A stretch of DNA of 64,000 nucleotides from contig MAAO01000006.1 in NCBI GenBank assembly GCA_002163155.1, forward strand, positions 1 to 64,000, given 5' to 3'. This stretch comes from Halobacteriovorax marinus (GTDB taxonomy: Bacteria; Bdellovibrionota; Bacteriovoracia; Bacteriovoracales; Bacteriovoracaceae). Shown one piece after another: positions 1 to 9,398 of this stretch (positions within the stretch are counted from its first letter, which is position 1; each line of letters opens with the position of its first letter). The notes beneath the pieces were generated by a model that saw nothing but the letters and a program-made list of their open reading frames with translations, had not been told where the DNA came from and did no database searches. The translations under genes were made by a program, and so were the position numbers.

Positions 1-1010
1 CTGAAGGGATCATGACTTACATGAATGAAAATTCTAGAAAAACTCTGGAAACACTTGCTAAATTTCTACCTGATAAAGTAGATAACTTAGTCGGTAAGAG
101 TATTGATTGGTTTCATAAAAATCCTGAACATCAAAGAGGAATTATTAAAAATGCCTCGAATCTTCCTTACCAGGCCACCATTGACGTGGGCCCAGAAAAG
201 TTAGACTTACTAGTTTCTCCGGTGTCAGATGCATCGGGTGAATACCTAGGACCTATGGTGACGTGGGAAGTTGTAACGCAAAAACTACTCACTGAAAGAG
301 AGATGCAACGAACGCAAGAGATGGTTGATAAATCACCAGTAAATACCTTGATGGCAACCCCTGAAGGGATCATGACTTACATGAATGAAAATTCTAGAAA
401 AACTCTGGAGACTCTATCCGAATTTCTTCCCGATAAGGTTGATAATCTCGTAGGTAAGAGTATTGATTGGTTTCATAAAAATCCAGAACATCAAAGAGGA
501 ATTATTAAAAATGCCTCGAATCTTCCTTACAAGGCCACCATTGACGTGGGCCCAGAAAAGTTAGACTTACTAGTTTCTCCCGTTTCAGATGCATCGGGGA
601 ATTATCTAGGACCTATGGTGACGTGGGAAGTTGTAACGCAAAAACTACTCACTGAAAGAGAGATGCAACGAACTCAAGAGATGGTAGATAAATCTCCGGT
701 AAATACTATGATGGCAACTCCTGAAGGATTGATGATCTACATGAATAATGCTTCTAAGACTACTCTTAGAACATTAGAGCAATTTCTGCCAGATAAAGTT
801 GATAACTTGGTCGGCAATAGTATTGATTGGTTTCATAAAGTTCCGGATGTACAAAGAAAGATTTTTTCAAATCCTGCCAATCTTCCTCATAAGGCCATAA
901 TTGATGTGGGCCCTGAGAAGTTGGATTTACTTGTTTCTGCCATTGTTGACAGTTCTGGCACGTACTTAGGGCCCATGGTTTCATGGGAAGTTGTTACAGA
1001 TAAAGTTAAC
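1..1010 (+). repeat. 360-bp in-frame tandem repeat encoding PAS modules
   Basis: Units begin near 1, 361 and 721 with a period of exactly 360 bp (120 codons). The first 49 bases of units 1 and 2 are identical and long identical blocks continue through both. Unit 3 is clearly diverged but collinear. The first unit is cut by the window edge, so more copies may lie upstream. The near identity at DNA level suggests recent duplication or gene conversion of units 1 and 2. Confidence 0.9.
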
Positions 1011-1811
1011 CTAGTCGATGAATTATCTAAGAGTGCAAACGATCTTGGAGATGCCGCCTCTACTCTTAATTCTGTTTCCTCTTCTCTTGCTTCCGGTGCT
1101 GAAGAAACTTCTGCGCAAGCAAACACTGCTAGTGTAGCCTCCGAAGAAGTAAATGCTGGAGTACAGACTGTTGCTACCAATATGGAAGAGATGGTTGCTG
1201 CCATTAAAGAAATTACAAAAACTACTAACGAAGCATCTTCTATGACAAACGATGCCATGAAGATGGCAAAAAACACCAACGAAATTATTTCTCAACTTGG
1301 TGAAAGTAGTATGGATATTGGAAATGTTATTAAGGTGATTTCTTCGATCGCGCAACAAACTAACTTACTAGCTCTAAACGCAACCATTGAAGCAGCACGG
1401 GCAGGTGAAGCAGGAAAAGGATTTGCTGTTGTGGCGAATGAAGTAAAAGAGCTCGCTAAGCAAACAGCAAAGGCGACTGCGGATATTACTAAGAAAATTG
1501 AAAACATTCAAAGTGATTCTAAAGGTGCTGTTAATGCCATTAAAGAAATTAGTGATGTAATTGAGAAAGTTAATGGATTCACAAACAACATTGCTGCATC
1601 TGTTGAAGAACAGGCCGCAACAACAAATGAAGTGACAAGAATTGTTACTGAGTCTGCTGAAGGTGTGAAACAAATTAATGAAAACATTTTACAAGTTTCT
1701 AAAGCTGCCGCCACTACAGGGAAAGATGCACAGAGTGCTCAAGAAGCTTCCAAGTCTCTTGGTACTATCTCTGAGAGTCTAAAAGGGCAAGTTGATAAAA
1801 TTAAAGTCTAG
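1..1811 (+). CDS. Soluble methyl-accepting chemotaxis protein with three tandem PAS repeats (5' partial)
   Basis: The reading frame is open to the left edge, so the true start lies upstream; the ATG at 12 lies inside a repeat and is not a plausible start. At least three PAS-like modules of 120 residues are visible, each with an EG(I/L)M-Y-MN start, a [15 protein letters not shown] core and a GPMV-WEVVT end. They are followed by a linker and a complete MCP signalling domain (about residues 360-599 of the visible part) with the conserved hairpin tip [19 protein letters not shown]. No membrane segment is visible, so it should be a cytoplasmic receptor signalling to CheA. No CheR-tethering pentapeptide is present at the C-terminus. 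It lies 8 bases upstream of cheB, in a probable chemosensory operon. The ligand or cofactor of the PAS domains is not apparent. Confidence 0.93.
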   Translation, partial: EGIMTYMNENSRKTLETLAKFLPDKVDNLVGKSIDWFHKNPEHQRGIIKNASNLPYQATIDVGPEKLDLLVSPVSDASGEYLGPMVTWEVVTQKLLTEREMQRTQEMVDKSPVNTLMATPEGIMTYMNENSRKTLETLSEFLPDKVDNLVGKSIDWFHKNPEHQRGIIKNASNLPYKATIDVGPEKLDLLVSPVSDASGNYLGPMVTWEVVTQKLLTEREMQRTQEMVDKSPVNTMMATPEGLMIYMNNASKTTLRTLEQFLPDKVDNLVGNSIDWFHKVPDVQRKIFSNPANLPHKAIIDVGPEKLDLLVSAIVDSSGTYLGPMVSWEVVTDKVNLVDELSKSANDLGDAASTLNSVSSSLASGAEETSAQANTASVASEEVNAGVQTVATNMEEMVAAIKEITKTTNEASSMTNDAMKMAKNTNEIISQLGESSMDIGNVIKVISSIAQQTNLLALNATIEAARAGEAGKGFAVVANEVKELAKQTAKATADITKKIENIQSDSKGAVNAIKEISDVIEKVNGFTNNIAASVEEQAATTNEVTRIVTESAEGVKQINENILQVSKAAATTGKDAQSAQEASKSLGTISESLKGQVDKIKV

Positions 1812-1819
1812 GACTTAAA

Positions 1820-2881
1820 ATGAAAGTAATGATTGTAGACGACAGTATTGTATATAGGTCCGCTATTTCTCAGGCATTGGAACATATGCCTGAGGTGGAG
1901 GTCGTGAAAACTGCTTCTAATGGAAAAATTGCAATTGAATTTCTAAAACAGGAAACTGGAATAGAGTTAATTACTCTAGATATGGAAATGCCTGTACTTG
2001 ATGGAATTGAAACAATTAAGGCCATTAGGAAATTTAATACAGATGTCTCAATCATTGTCTTCTCATCGTTTACCACGAGAGGTGCAGAAAAAACTATAGA
2101 TGCACTTCATTCTGGAGCGGATGATTTTGTCGCGAAAATTGAAGGGGATGGTAATATTGAAGGATCTATCAAGATGATAGAGGACGAGTTACTACCTAGA
2201 ATTAAAGCTTTAACAGAAAGAAAGTATAGCCGTTCTCACATTGAAGATCAGATCAATAAACCCTATGAGAATGACTTCGTAGATGTTGATAAGTTAGTTG
2301 ATGAGATGATGGTAAAACCTAAACTCATTTGTATTGGTTGTTCTACTGGCGGCCCAGAAGCACTGGCAACTATCTTTAGGGAAATTACTGAGGTAGTTAC
2401 TGTTCCCATGTTGTTGGTTCAACATATGCCTCCCATGTTTACTGAAAAACTTGCAGAAATGTTAAGTAAACTTTCTCCAGTGAAAATTAAAGAAGCAAAG
2501 TTTGGAGATAAGCTCGAACCTGGCATTTGTTACATCGCCCCAGGAGATTACCATATGGAACTTTCTGCGAAAGGTGAAATTACTTTAAATCAAAATGAGA
2601 AAGTGTGTTTTGTTCGACCGTCTGTGGATGTTCTTTTTAGATCAATTGCACGAAACTTCAAAGAACAAGTTATGGCCATTACATTGACAGGAATGGGCGA
2701 TGATGGAGCTAATGGCTCGGCAGAACTAAAAAAGAATGGTTGTTATCATTTTATCCAAGATGAAAGTAGTTCGATTGTTTGGGGAATGCCTGGAGCCGTG
2801 CAGAAATCTGGCATTGAACCAGTAATAGTTAATTTAGATAAGTTTGGAAAATTATTAAATCTAGTATCAAAGAGAGTGTAG
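1820..2881 (+). CDS. cheB: CheB protein-glutamate methylesterase/deamidase with receiver domain
   Basis: CheB removes methyl groups from chemoreceptor glutamates when its receiver is phosphorylated by CheA. The receiver domain (about 1-115) has the acidic pocket VDDS, the phospho-acceptor Asp54 in TLDMEMP and a conserved Lys near 106. The C-terminal methylesterase domain (about 165-350) has the catalytic Ser175 in GCSTGGPE, His202 in QHMPP and Asp295 in GMGDDG. Length (353 aa) is normal for the family. It sits directly after the receptor and 2 bases before an Hpt gene. No cheR is present in the window, so the matching methyltransferase must be elsewhere or the enzyme acts mainly as a deamidase. 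Confidence 0.95.
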   Translation: MKVMIVDDSIVYRSAISQALEHMPEVEVVKTASNGKIAIEFLKQETGIELITLDMEMPVLDGIETIKAIRKFNTDVSIIVFSSFTTRGAEKTIDALHSGADDFVAKIEGDGNIEGSIKMIEDELLPRIKALTERKYSRSHIEDQINKPYENDFVDVDKLVDEMMVKPKLICIGCSTGGPEALATIFREITEVVTVPMLLVQHMPPMFTEKLAEMLSKLSPVKIKEAKFGDKLEPGICYIAPGDYHMELSAKGEITLNQNEKVCFVRPSVDVLFRSIARNFKEQVMAITLTGMGDDGANGSAELKKNGCYHFIQDESSSIVWGMPGAVQKSGIEPVIVNLDKFGKLLNLVSKRV

Positions 2882-2883
2882 AA

Positions 2884-3897
2884 ATGTATTTTGGTTCATA
2901 TTTAGTTAGAAAAGAAATAATTAAGATAGAGGATTTCATTACTTGTGCTACTGAGCAAATTAAATCAAACAAAACCCTGCTAGAAATAGTTTTTGAAAAT
3001 TCAATTTTAAATGAAGATCAGATTCTATCCCTGGTAGATAAACAATATGATTCTAAAAAAACGTTTGTTCAAATTATAAGAGAAAGTGACTTGATAGAGG
3101 ATTCAAAATTACTAACTTACTATGAATCATCTTCTTCAAATCAGAAATCATTTTCAGATATATTAAAAGAAAAATCAATTCTTGGGCAAGATGATCTCTT
3201 AAAGTATTATGAAGATTATGAGAAAAGCAATGTTAGTGACCCTAAAGCAAGTATTGGTGGAGATACAGTTGAGATTTCATCAGCAGCTCTTGAATCTTTA
3301 AAAGAACTTGAAGGTATAAATCTTGGAGAATTGGCAACTCTAGAGAAGAGTGTAGAAGTTCCTGCAGAAATTTCTACAGAAGCATCTTCAGATGAGCCTC
3401 AAATATCAGCTGCTGCCCTAGAGTCGTTAAAAGAGCTTGATGCAGGTGCGGCAGAAGGTTTAGCTCAGGATGGCGAACAAAGTAGTGCTTTTGTGGATGA
3501 TTTTTTGGATATCTTTAGTGATCATCTCTACACCAAATTGAATAAAATCATTGGCATCATTTTTAAAACGGCAGATGAGGAAGGGGACTTTTCTAACTTC
3601 TTCAACTCTCTGTTTAGAGAATTGCATATAATAAAAGGTGCCGCTAGACTTGCTCATTTTGCAAAAATTGAAGGGGCCATCGGTCAGTGGGAAGCCGGCA
3701 TTGAATTCTTCTTTAATTTGTCTGAAAAACAAAAAAAGAGTTGGCTCAAAGAACATGGGAGTTCTCTTAGTCAATTAGTTGAATTATGTTGGGATATTAG
3801 AAATAAAATTGCTACAAATAATTCAGAAACTAGCCTTGAGGATGCCAAACTAAATGAGATCTCAGGAATATGTGAGAATTTAAAGAAAGTTAGTTAA
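2884..3897 (+). CDS. Hpt-domain protein with GspE-N-like N-terminal repeats
   Basis: The C-terminal third (about 200-300) is a histidine phosphotransfer domain with the phospho-accepting His248 in LHIIKGAA. The first 110 residues form about three degenerate helical repeats of the type LL-I--E---L-EDQIL, reminiscent of the MshEN/GspE N-terminal fold that can bind c-di-GMP; that resemblance is weak. The linker carries a duplicated motif (ISSAALESLKEL near 131 and ISAAALESLKEL near 174). It begins 2 bases after cheB, so it is probably cotranscribed and takes part in the same phosphorelay. Its stop overlaps by 8 bases the stop of the convergent ABC1-kinase gene. Confidence 0.75.
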   Translation: MYFGSYLVRKEIIKIEDFITCATEQIKSNKTLLEIVFENSILNEDQILSLVDKQYDSKKTFVQIIRESDLIEDSKLLTYYESSSSNQKSFSDILKEKSILGQDDLLKYYEDYEKSNVSDPKASIGGDTVEISSAALESLKELEGINLGELATLEKSVEVPAEISTEASSDEPQISAAALESLKELDAGAAEGLAQDGEQSSAFVDDFLDIFSDHLYTKLNKIIGIIFKTADEEGDFSNFFNSLFRELHIIKGAARLAHFAKIEGAIGQWEAGIEFFFNLSEKQKKSWLKEHGSSLSQLVELCWDIRNKIATNNSETSLEDAKLNEISGICENLKKVS

Positions 3898-5392
3898 GCG
3901 TTATGATGAACTGCTCATTTCCATTTTTCAAGTTTAGAAGTGTTCCAGACATGAGTTGGTTTTGAAAAGCTTTTCTAATAACATCTTTAATATCTCCACC
4001 TGACTTCTCAATCTTTTTTAATGTATCTGGACTTAGAAAGCTATCTAACTCGAATAGTACAGTTGATGGGAGGGTTAAGTTAACTTTCTCATCACCATTT
4101 CTAATTATTCGAATATTTAAATTATCTGCCTTAGACTGAAAGTACTTTGCCAAGTCTCGTTTACCAACTTGTAGAGATAGTGCATCTGCTTGATTATTCT
4201 TTGACACAATATTTTTCAGATTACCACGGAAAAATATTTGAATATTTAAACTTTTTAAGGTTTTCAAGACGAGAGAGAAGGAACGCATGAGTGAAAAGAA
4301 TTCAGGAGAACCTGAAAGCCTAAACCACCATTTCTTATCACCAAGTATATTATCGACAATAGAGCCTATATTATAATTTTTTAGATCATATTTGATATTA
4401 CTCACGTATGGGGCAAGTATGGCATACATAAGTGGAGCCAAAAATTCTTCGATATGTTCAAGTTTCTTCTTATCAAAACCTACTTTTGAGAGGAGTTCTA
4501 GGAAGTTGTCATCTATATTGTTTTGTACAGAGTGTATAATTCTCAAAATTGCAGTTCTTTGTTCTTTTGTAACATGCATGCAGTTACCAAGGTCTACCAT
4601 GTAAACTCTTTGAGATGTCTTTGAGTAAATATAGTTGTCTTCTTGATTATCTACTTGAATAAAACCTTCATTAAACAAACTATCATGAAAGAAAGAGAGG
4701 ATACTTGTTGCAATTTTCTCACTAGAGGCCTTATCAAATTCAATATTCTTTCCAAGGTTAATTCCGTCTACCCAATTGGAAATAAGCACTGAGTTTGAAG
4801 TCGGCTCTTGGTATCCAGCCGGAGTAAGGAAGTTATTATTTTCTGCAATCTCTTTTATTTTTAAAGAATTACTATATTCTCTTTTGTAATTTAGTTCATT
4901 TGTAATGTTGTGATAGAGGTTCGCAAGAAAATAATCCTTATCGAAGTTTGATTTTGAAATAGGTATAGGGGTTACCTTAAGAAGATTTTTTAGCGTTTTA
5001 AATTGATTATCGATATTTTTATCAATATTTGGATATTTAATTTTAAGAGCTAGAAGTTGACCCTTTGAATCCTTTACCTGAGTGACAAGACCAATTGATC
5101 CCATAATATAGCAATCATTTATGGTTTCAAGATTGTTTTCCTCGAGAACCTTTGCAATTATACTCTTAAAGTTGATGTCAATATCATCGCTCTTAATAAT
5201 GACTTTCTCACTATAGTTCACATCACTTTTATATTGATTGAGAAATTGTCCAAGCTTTAAATATAGACCCTTTTCCTGCATGAACAGATCGTAGAGTTCA
5301 TTTAGTGAAGAGTTAGCTTTAGAAGAATCTTTAGAGGTTGCACCCTTGGCGGACTTTAAGCATTTTGCGAGATTTACATAGTTCTTTATCAT
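3890..5392 (-). CDS. ABC1/AarF/UbiB-family atypical protein kinase-like protein
   Basis: The family motif K46-L-G-Q49 is present, with the nucleotide-site Lys117 (LALKIK), Glu166 (NELNYKREY) and a C-lobe VDLGN corresponding to the DFG metal site (Asp267). The catalytic loop, normally HADPHPGN, reads QVDNQEDN: Asp248 and Asn253 are kept and both His are lost. Members of this family (UbiB, ADCK/COQ8) support quinone biosynthesis or lipid homeostasis, usually at membranes; the substrate here cannot be assigned. Total length of 500 aa is normal. The start overlaps the upstream 150-aa gene by 62 bp; the ATG at 5392 is supported because the residues before KLGQ look like a normal family N-terminus. 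Confidence 0.8.
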   Translation of the reverse strand: MIKNYVNLAKCLKSAKGATSKDSSKANSSLNELYDLFMQEKGLYLKLGQFLNQYKSDVNYSEKVIIKSDDIDINFKSIIAKVLEENNLETINDCYIMGSIGLVTQVKDSKGQLLALKIKYPNIDKNIDNQFKTLKNLLKVTPIPISKSNFDKDYFLANLYHNITNELNYKREYSNSLKIKEIAENNNFLTPAGYQEPTSNSVLISNWVDGINLGKNIEFDKASSEKIATSILSFFHDSLFNEGFIQVDNQEDNYIYSKTSQRVYMVDLGNCMHVTKEQRTAILRIIHSVQNNIDDNFLELLSKVGFDKKKLEHIEEFLAPLMYAILAPYVSNIKYDLKNYNIGSIVDNILGDKKWWFRLSGSPEFFSLMRSFSLVLKTLKSLNIQIFFRGNLKNIVSKNNQADALSLQVGKRDLAKYFQSKADNLNIRIIRNGDEKVNLTLPSTVLFELDSFLSPDTLKKIEKSGGDIKDVIRKAFQNQLMSGTLLNLKNGNEQFIITLN

Positions 5393-5783
5393 TTGAAAAT
5401 TCTATTCTAAATATTGAGGATTCTGAAATGGAGATTACCTTAAGAGATTCTAAAAGATATAGGACGAAATCAATCGAGTAAGTATCCGAGTGGGAAAGTT
5501 TAATTAACTCTTCTCTATGTGTATAAAAGTCTGAACCGCGTTGTTGTTTTAATTTTATAAGGGTGTGAAATGTTGAAAGCTCCATAGCATTTGAAAAGAA
5601 GATAAGTAATTCTGTGGAGTTAAGGGAAAGTTCTCTTAGAGAACGAAGAAGTTGAAATGCATTATCTCGAGTAATTACTTCTTGAATCCTCTTGTAAGAT
5701 TGAACTTGAACCATATTAGAAATAGAAGAATCAATTTTATCAATTAACACTCTCTTTCTAATGATACCTTGTTGAAATTTCAT
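5331..5783 (-). CDS. Hypothetical 150-aa protein upstream of ABC1 kinase
   Basis: I do not recognise this protein. It is mostly helical, hydrophilic, without signal peptide or membrane segment. It reads in a different frame from the ABC1-kinase gene and overlaps its first 62 bp, which suggests translational coupling and a shared transcript. The ATG lies about 8 bases after the AAGGAAGG in the minus-strand leader, supporting this start. The two genes sit as a minus-strand island inside plus-strand chemosensory genes. It may be an accessory of the kinase, but this is inferred from position only. Confidence 0.6.
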   Translation of the reverse strand: MKFQQGIIRKRVLIDKIDSSISNMVQVQSYKRIQEVITRDNAFQLLRSLRELSLNSTELLIFFSNAMELSTFHTLIKLKQQRGSDFYTHREELIKLSHSDTYSIDFVLYLLESLKVISISESSIFRIEFSNDKELCKSRKMLKVRQGCNL

Positions 5784-5907
5784 TGTGGCCTTCCTTATTC
5801 TTCTTCTTCGTCACAATATCTTATGATCTTTATAAATGGCTTCATCTTAATGGAAAATTAAGCCAACTTTATATATATATGCTCCGATAAATTTGTAAGG
5901 AGTATTT

Positions 5908-6861
5908 ATGATTGATGATTCGATGAAAGAAGATTTCTATATCGAGGCCCTCGAAATGTTTGAAATGGCTGAGGTTGGACTTCTGAACATTGACAGAGGC
6001 GAAGGGTTTGAAGAGAACTTTAATTTGATATTTAGATCTTTTCACAATTTAAAAGGTGCTGCTGGAATGTTTGATTTGCAGGCCTTACAGGCACATATGC
6101 ATAAACTCGAAACATTATTTGAGGAAACTAAGAGTGAGTGTCGTTTAAGCAAAGTGCAAATAGACTTTTTCCTCGATGGAGTCGATTGTGCAAAATTACT
6201 TCTTGAAGGTAAGGAGAGCAGTTTCTCTTTTGTGGATCATATGACTGACCTAAATGATGTTAAGTTGAATGCAAAGGTACACGAAGAGAAAGTTGAAAAA
6301 GCTCATAAAGAAATAGACCTTTTTGAAGATAGAAAAAATCAATCTTTAATATTTGTAGTTGATGATGAGCCAGTAATTGTAGAGATCTTAACAGATGCCT
6401 TGCAAAATGCTGATTGTAAGATTGTTGGATTCAATAGTGGAAAAGAGCTCTTAGAAAACCTTGATCAAAATCCCGATCTGATATTGAGTGATATAAAAAT
6501 GCCTGAGCTCGATGGCCTTAATCTCCTTAAAAGATTATCCGAAATAAGAATGGATTTACCTTTGATTTTTATTAGTGGTTACATCACTAAGGATGCCATG
6601 GTGGAAGCTCTCTCTCTCGGCGCACAAGGGTTTGTAGAAAAACCTATAGATATTGATTACGTAAAAAAAATCACATCATTAGTTATTAGAAGATATAAAG
6701 CTCATAAATTATTAAATAAGAGTATTGATTATATGCTCTACCAATTTTCTGACCTAGATTCTTATCTTGAAGAAAGTGGTAAGGAAAATATAAGAAAATC
6801 TCTTAAAAATGATTTGGAAAGTATTTTAGAACAGAGAAAAATTTTAAAAGCGGTTAGCTAA
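5908..6861 (+). CDS. Hpt plus receiver two-domain phosphorelay protein
   Basis: An N-terminal Hpt domain (about 1-105) has phospho-accepting His46 in FRSFHNLKGAA. After a charged linker, a receiver domain (about 146-265) has the acidic pair Asp152/Asp153, the phospho-acceptor Asp195 in LSDIKMP, Ser223 at the usual Thr/Ser switch position and Lys245 in EKP. About 50 residues of helix follow. There is no DNA-binding or enzymatic output domain, so it probably shuttles phosphate between CheA and other proteins. A good AAGGAG Shine-Dalgarno precedes the ATG. It ends 8 bases before the hybrid cheA. Confidence 0.88.
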   Translation: MIDDSMKEDFYIEALEMFEMAEVGLLNIDRGEGFEENFNLIFRSFHNLKGAAGMFDLQALQAHMHKLETLFEETKSECRLSKVQIDFFLDGVDCAKLLLEGKESSFSFVDHMTDLNDVKLNAKVHEEKVEKAHKEIDLFEDRKNQSLIFVVDDEPVIVEILTDALQNADCKIVGFNSGKELLENLDQNPDLILSDIKMPELDGLNLLKRLSEIRMDLPLIFISGYITKDAMVEALSLGAQGFVEKPIDIDYVKKITSLVIRRYKAHKLLNKSIDYMLYQFSDLDSYLEESGKENIRKSLKNDLESILEQRKILKAVS

Positions 6862-6869
6862 GAGGATAT

Positions 6870-9386
6870 ATGAAATATAAAATTGTTTGTATAGATGATG
6901 AAGCAGATATTTTAGACTTGTATGAAAAATCTATGCAAGGTTTTGGTTACGATGTTGAAGTGTTTACTAGTACGGATGAGGCAGAAACTTATATAAATCA
7001 ACATCAGAACTCTATTGTTTTTATTTTCTCCGATTTTTCTATGCCTAGTTGTGATGGTTTTAGTTTTCGAAAAAGAATATTAAATAATGCTGGAGATATT
7101 CCTTTTGCTTTAATTACAGGTTTCTATGATACCGAAATGGCCCTAAAAGGTATGGATTTAAAAATCTGCTCCTTCTTGAAGAAACCATTTTCAGAAGATG
7201 AATTAGAGAAACTTTTAACCGATCATGGTACAAGACGTAAACAGCTTTTAGAGGAAGAATTTGAAATGGTCTCTTCATTTATTGAGGAAACTTATCCAAT
7301 GCTGGAAGAGATTGAAGACCTTATCTTAACTCTAGAAACAGATCCTAATGATGTTCATACCTTAAATACATACTTTCGTTTACTTCATACTATAAAGGGA
7401 ACTTCTGCTTGCGTTGGTTTGAAATCAATTCCTGCATATACCCACAAATATGAAGACTTAGTCACTAATTTAAAAAATAAAGACGTTAATGTTTCTCAAA
7501 GAGTTATAGACACCCTTCTTATAGGGCTAGATGAATTAAAACTGATGTTCAATTCCATTAAAGATGGGGTAGCGCTTGAATTTGATATTGCTGATAAACT
7601 GCATATTTTTGATCAAGATTTTAGTGACGAACTTTCAATTGTTGGGGAAGACGTTGAAGGTAAGTTACTACCTGAAGAAGTGTCTAAGGTAGCAGAGGAA
7701 AAAATAAACGTTTCCATTGGCGTACTTGATGACTTTATGGAGCTTAGCGGAGAATTAACAGTTCTTCGAAATACTGTTTTAAAAAGTGCTCTGAAGCTAG
7801 AGCATAAATTCTCTGCGGATAGAGATGTGGAAGTGCTCTCAGATACACTTGAAGAAATGCATAAAGTAAGTTCTCTTTTGCAATATCAAATTACTGAAAT
7901 GAGAAAAGTCAGCATAGAATCAATCTACAAACCCCTTAAAAGAGTCGTTAGGGATGCTTGCAAGGCCATGGGGAAAAAAATTGAATTCCAAACCGAAGGA
8001 GAGCACCTCAGGGTGGATACAAGTTTAGCGAAAGTTTTAAGTGGCGCACTTATTCATCTCATACGAAATGGTGTTGACCATGGAATTGAATTACCTGAAA
8101 AGAGAGTTGAGGTTGGTAAAGATCAACAAGGTAGTATTCTTTTAAAAACTTTTGAAGAAGGAGAGCATATTGTTGTCGAAATTGAAGACAATGGAAATGG
8201 TCTAGACACAGAAAAAATCAAAGCAAAAGCGCTAGAGAATAAACTATTTAGTTCTGAACAATTAAGTAAGATGAGCGAACAAAAGATATATTCCCTTATT
8301 TTTGAAAGCGGCTTTAGTACTGCTCACGTTGTGACTGATATTAGTGGTCGTGGAGTGGGAATGGATATGGTTAAAAGCTCTGTTAAAAATATTGGAGGGA
8401 AGATTCACATTCATTCTAAACTTGGACATGGATCAAAGTTTACTTTGAACTTACCAATACCAAGAAGTGTTTTAATAATTAAATCGTTAATGGTTTCTGT
8501 TAAGGGTCATAGCTTCTGCCTCCCCTTAGAAGATGTCAGTGAAGTCGTTAATTATTGCGGAGAGAAGGACGGGGAAATGATTCATAGGGTTGAAGGTGGT
8601 GTTGTTCTTAAGCACCATGGTTCTTTACTTCCTTTGCTAGATGTTGGAAATATTTTGGAGATTGGCAATGATAGAGTAGGTAGTGAAATGAATATTGTCA
8701 TTGTTCGAGGAGAGGAGTTCAAATATGGAATCATTGTGGATCAAATTCATGATATTGAAGAAGTCGTTTGTAAGAAAATGAGCGAACATTTAAAGGAGAT
8801 ACCCTGTTTTCAGGGAGCAACTTTTGTAGGTGATGGTGAAATTGCTCTCGTGTGGGATCTCTTGGGGCTTGCTGAAATGGCGAAAATTACTCTTGATGTT
8901 GATGACGATGATTTTGATCTCGATGAGGAGGAATTTTCTAAAGGGCAAGAGTTTATGCAATTCAGATTCCTAGAAAAAATGAACTATGCAATTCCTCTTG
9001 AAAGAGTTGTACGGCTTGAGGAATTTTCGAAAGATAAAATTGAAAAATGTGGTAATTTAGCTCTTATCAAATATCGTGAAAATACCTTGCCTCTCATTGA
9101 TGTGGAGTCACTTCTCAACTTTAATGACGGTGAAGGTACCTTTAGAGGGAGTGATGTTTTAAAAGTAATTGTAGTAAGTAGAGATGACTCTCAATTTGGA
9201 ATGGTTGTTCATGATATTCAAGAAATTGGATTAACTGATGAAGAGATTAACTTCTCAACTACTGATCGCGAGGGCATTCAGGGAACAGTTTATATCAATG
9301 AAAAGACTGTGAATGTTCTCGATGTGGAGTTTCTAATCGAGAACTATAAGAAAATAAAACCTAAGAAAATTGAGATAGCTGCTTAA
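6870..9386 (+). CDS. CheA-type hybrid histidine kinase: receiver, Hpt, kinase core, two CheW-like domains
   Basis: Domain order: receiver (about 1-118; acidic pair Asp9/Asp10, Asp55, Thr83, Lys105), Hpt/P1 (about 130-240, phospho-His173 in LLHTIKGTS), P3 dimerisation helices (about 285-365), GHKL ATPase with N-box LIRNGVDHG, DNGNG and GRGVGMDMVK motifs, then two successive CheW-like regulatory domains (about 535-690 and 705-835). Standard CheA lacks the N-terminal receiver and has one CheW-like domain. No P2 response-regulator-binding domain is obvious. It presumably phosphorylates CheB, its own receiver and the neighbouring receiver protein. No free-standing cheW or cheY is present in the window. 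The ATG follows GAGGATAT. It is convergent with the HD-GYP gene, three bases apart. Confidence 0.93.
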   Translation: MKYKIVCIDDEADILDLYEKSMQGFGYDVEVFTSTDEAETYINQHQNSIVFIFSDFSMPSCDGFSFRKRILNNAGDIPFALITGFYDTEMALKGMDLKICSFLKKPFSEDELEKLLTDHGTRRKQLLEEEFEMVSSFIEETYPMLEEIEDLILTLETDPNDVHTLNTYFRLLHTIKGTSACVGLKSIPAYTHKYEDLVTNLKNKDVNVSQRVIDTLLIGLDELKLMFNSIKDGVALEFDIADKLHIFDQDFSDELSIVGEDVEGKLLPEEVSKVAEEKINVSIGVLDDFMELSGELTVLRNTVLKSALKLEHKFSADRDVEVLSDTLEEMHKVSSLLQYQITEMRKVSIESIYKPLKRVVRDACKAMGKKIEFQTEGEHLRVDTSLAKVLSGALIHLIRNGVDHGIELPEKRVEVGKDQQGSILLKTFEEGEHIVVEIEDNGNGLDTEKIKAKALENKLFSSEQLSKMSEQKIYSLIFESGFSTAHVVTDISGRGVGMDMVKSSVKNIGGKIHIHSKLGHGSKFTLNLPIPRSVLIIKSLMVSVKGHSFCLPLEDVSEVVNYCGEKDGEMIHRVEGGVVLKHHGSLLPLLDVGNILEIGNDRVGSEMNIVIVRGEEFKYGIIVDQIHDIEEVVCKKMSEHLKEIPCFQGATFVGDGEIALVWDLLGLAEMAKITLDVDDDDFDLDEEEFSKGQEFMQFRFLEKMNYAIPLERVVRLEEFSKDKIEKCGNLALIKYRENTLPLIDVESLLNFNDGEGTFRGSDVLKVIVVSRDDSQFGMVVHDIQEIGLTDEEINFSTTDREGIQGTVYINEKTVNVLDVEFLIENYKKIKPKKIEIAA

Positions 9387-9398
9387 GAATTAAGCAGC
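9378..9398. terminator. Bidirectional hairpin made of the two convergent gene ends
   Basis: A perfect 9-bp inverted repeat, GCTGCTTAA and TTAAGCAGC with a 3-base loop, contains the stop codon of the CheA gene on one arm and the stop codon of the HD-GYP gene on the other. It can fold on either transcript. There is no long T run, so terminator strength is uncertain. Confidence 0.5.

Noticed and set aside
12-14. ATG at base 12 as start of the chemoreceptor
   Set aside because: The frame is open to the window edge and this ATG lies inside the PAS repeat, with matching codons in unit 2 at 372. The gene starts upstream.
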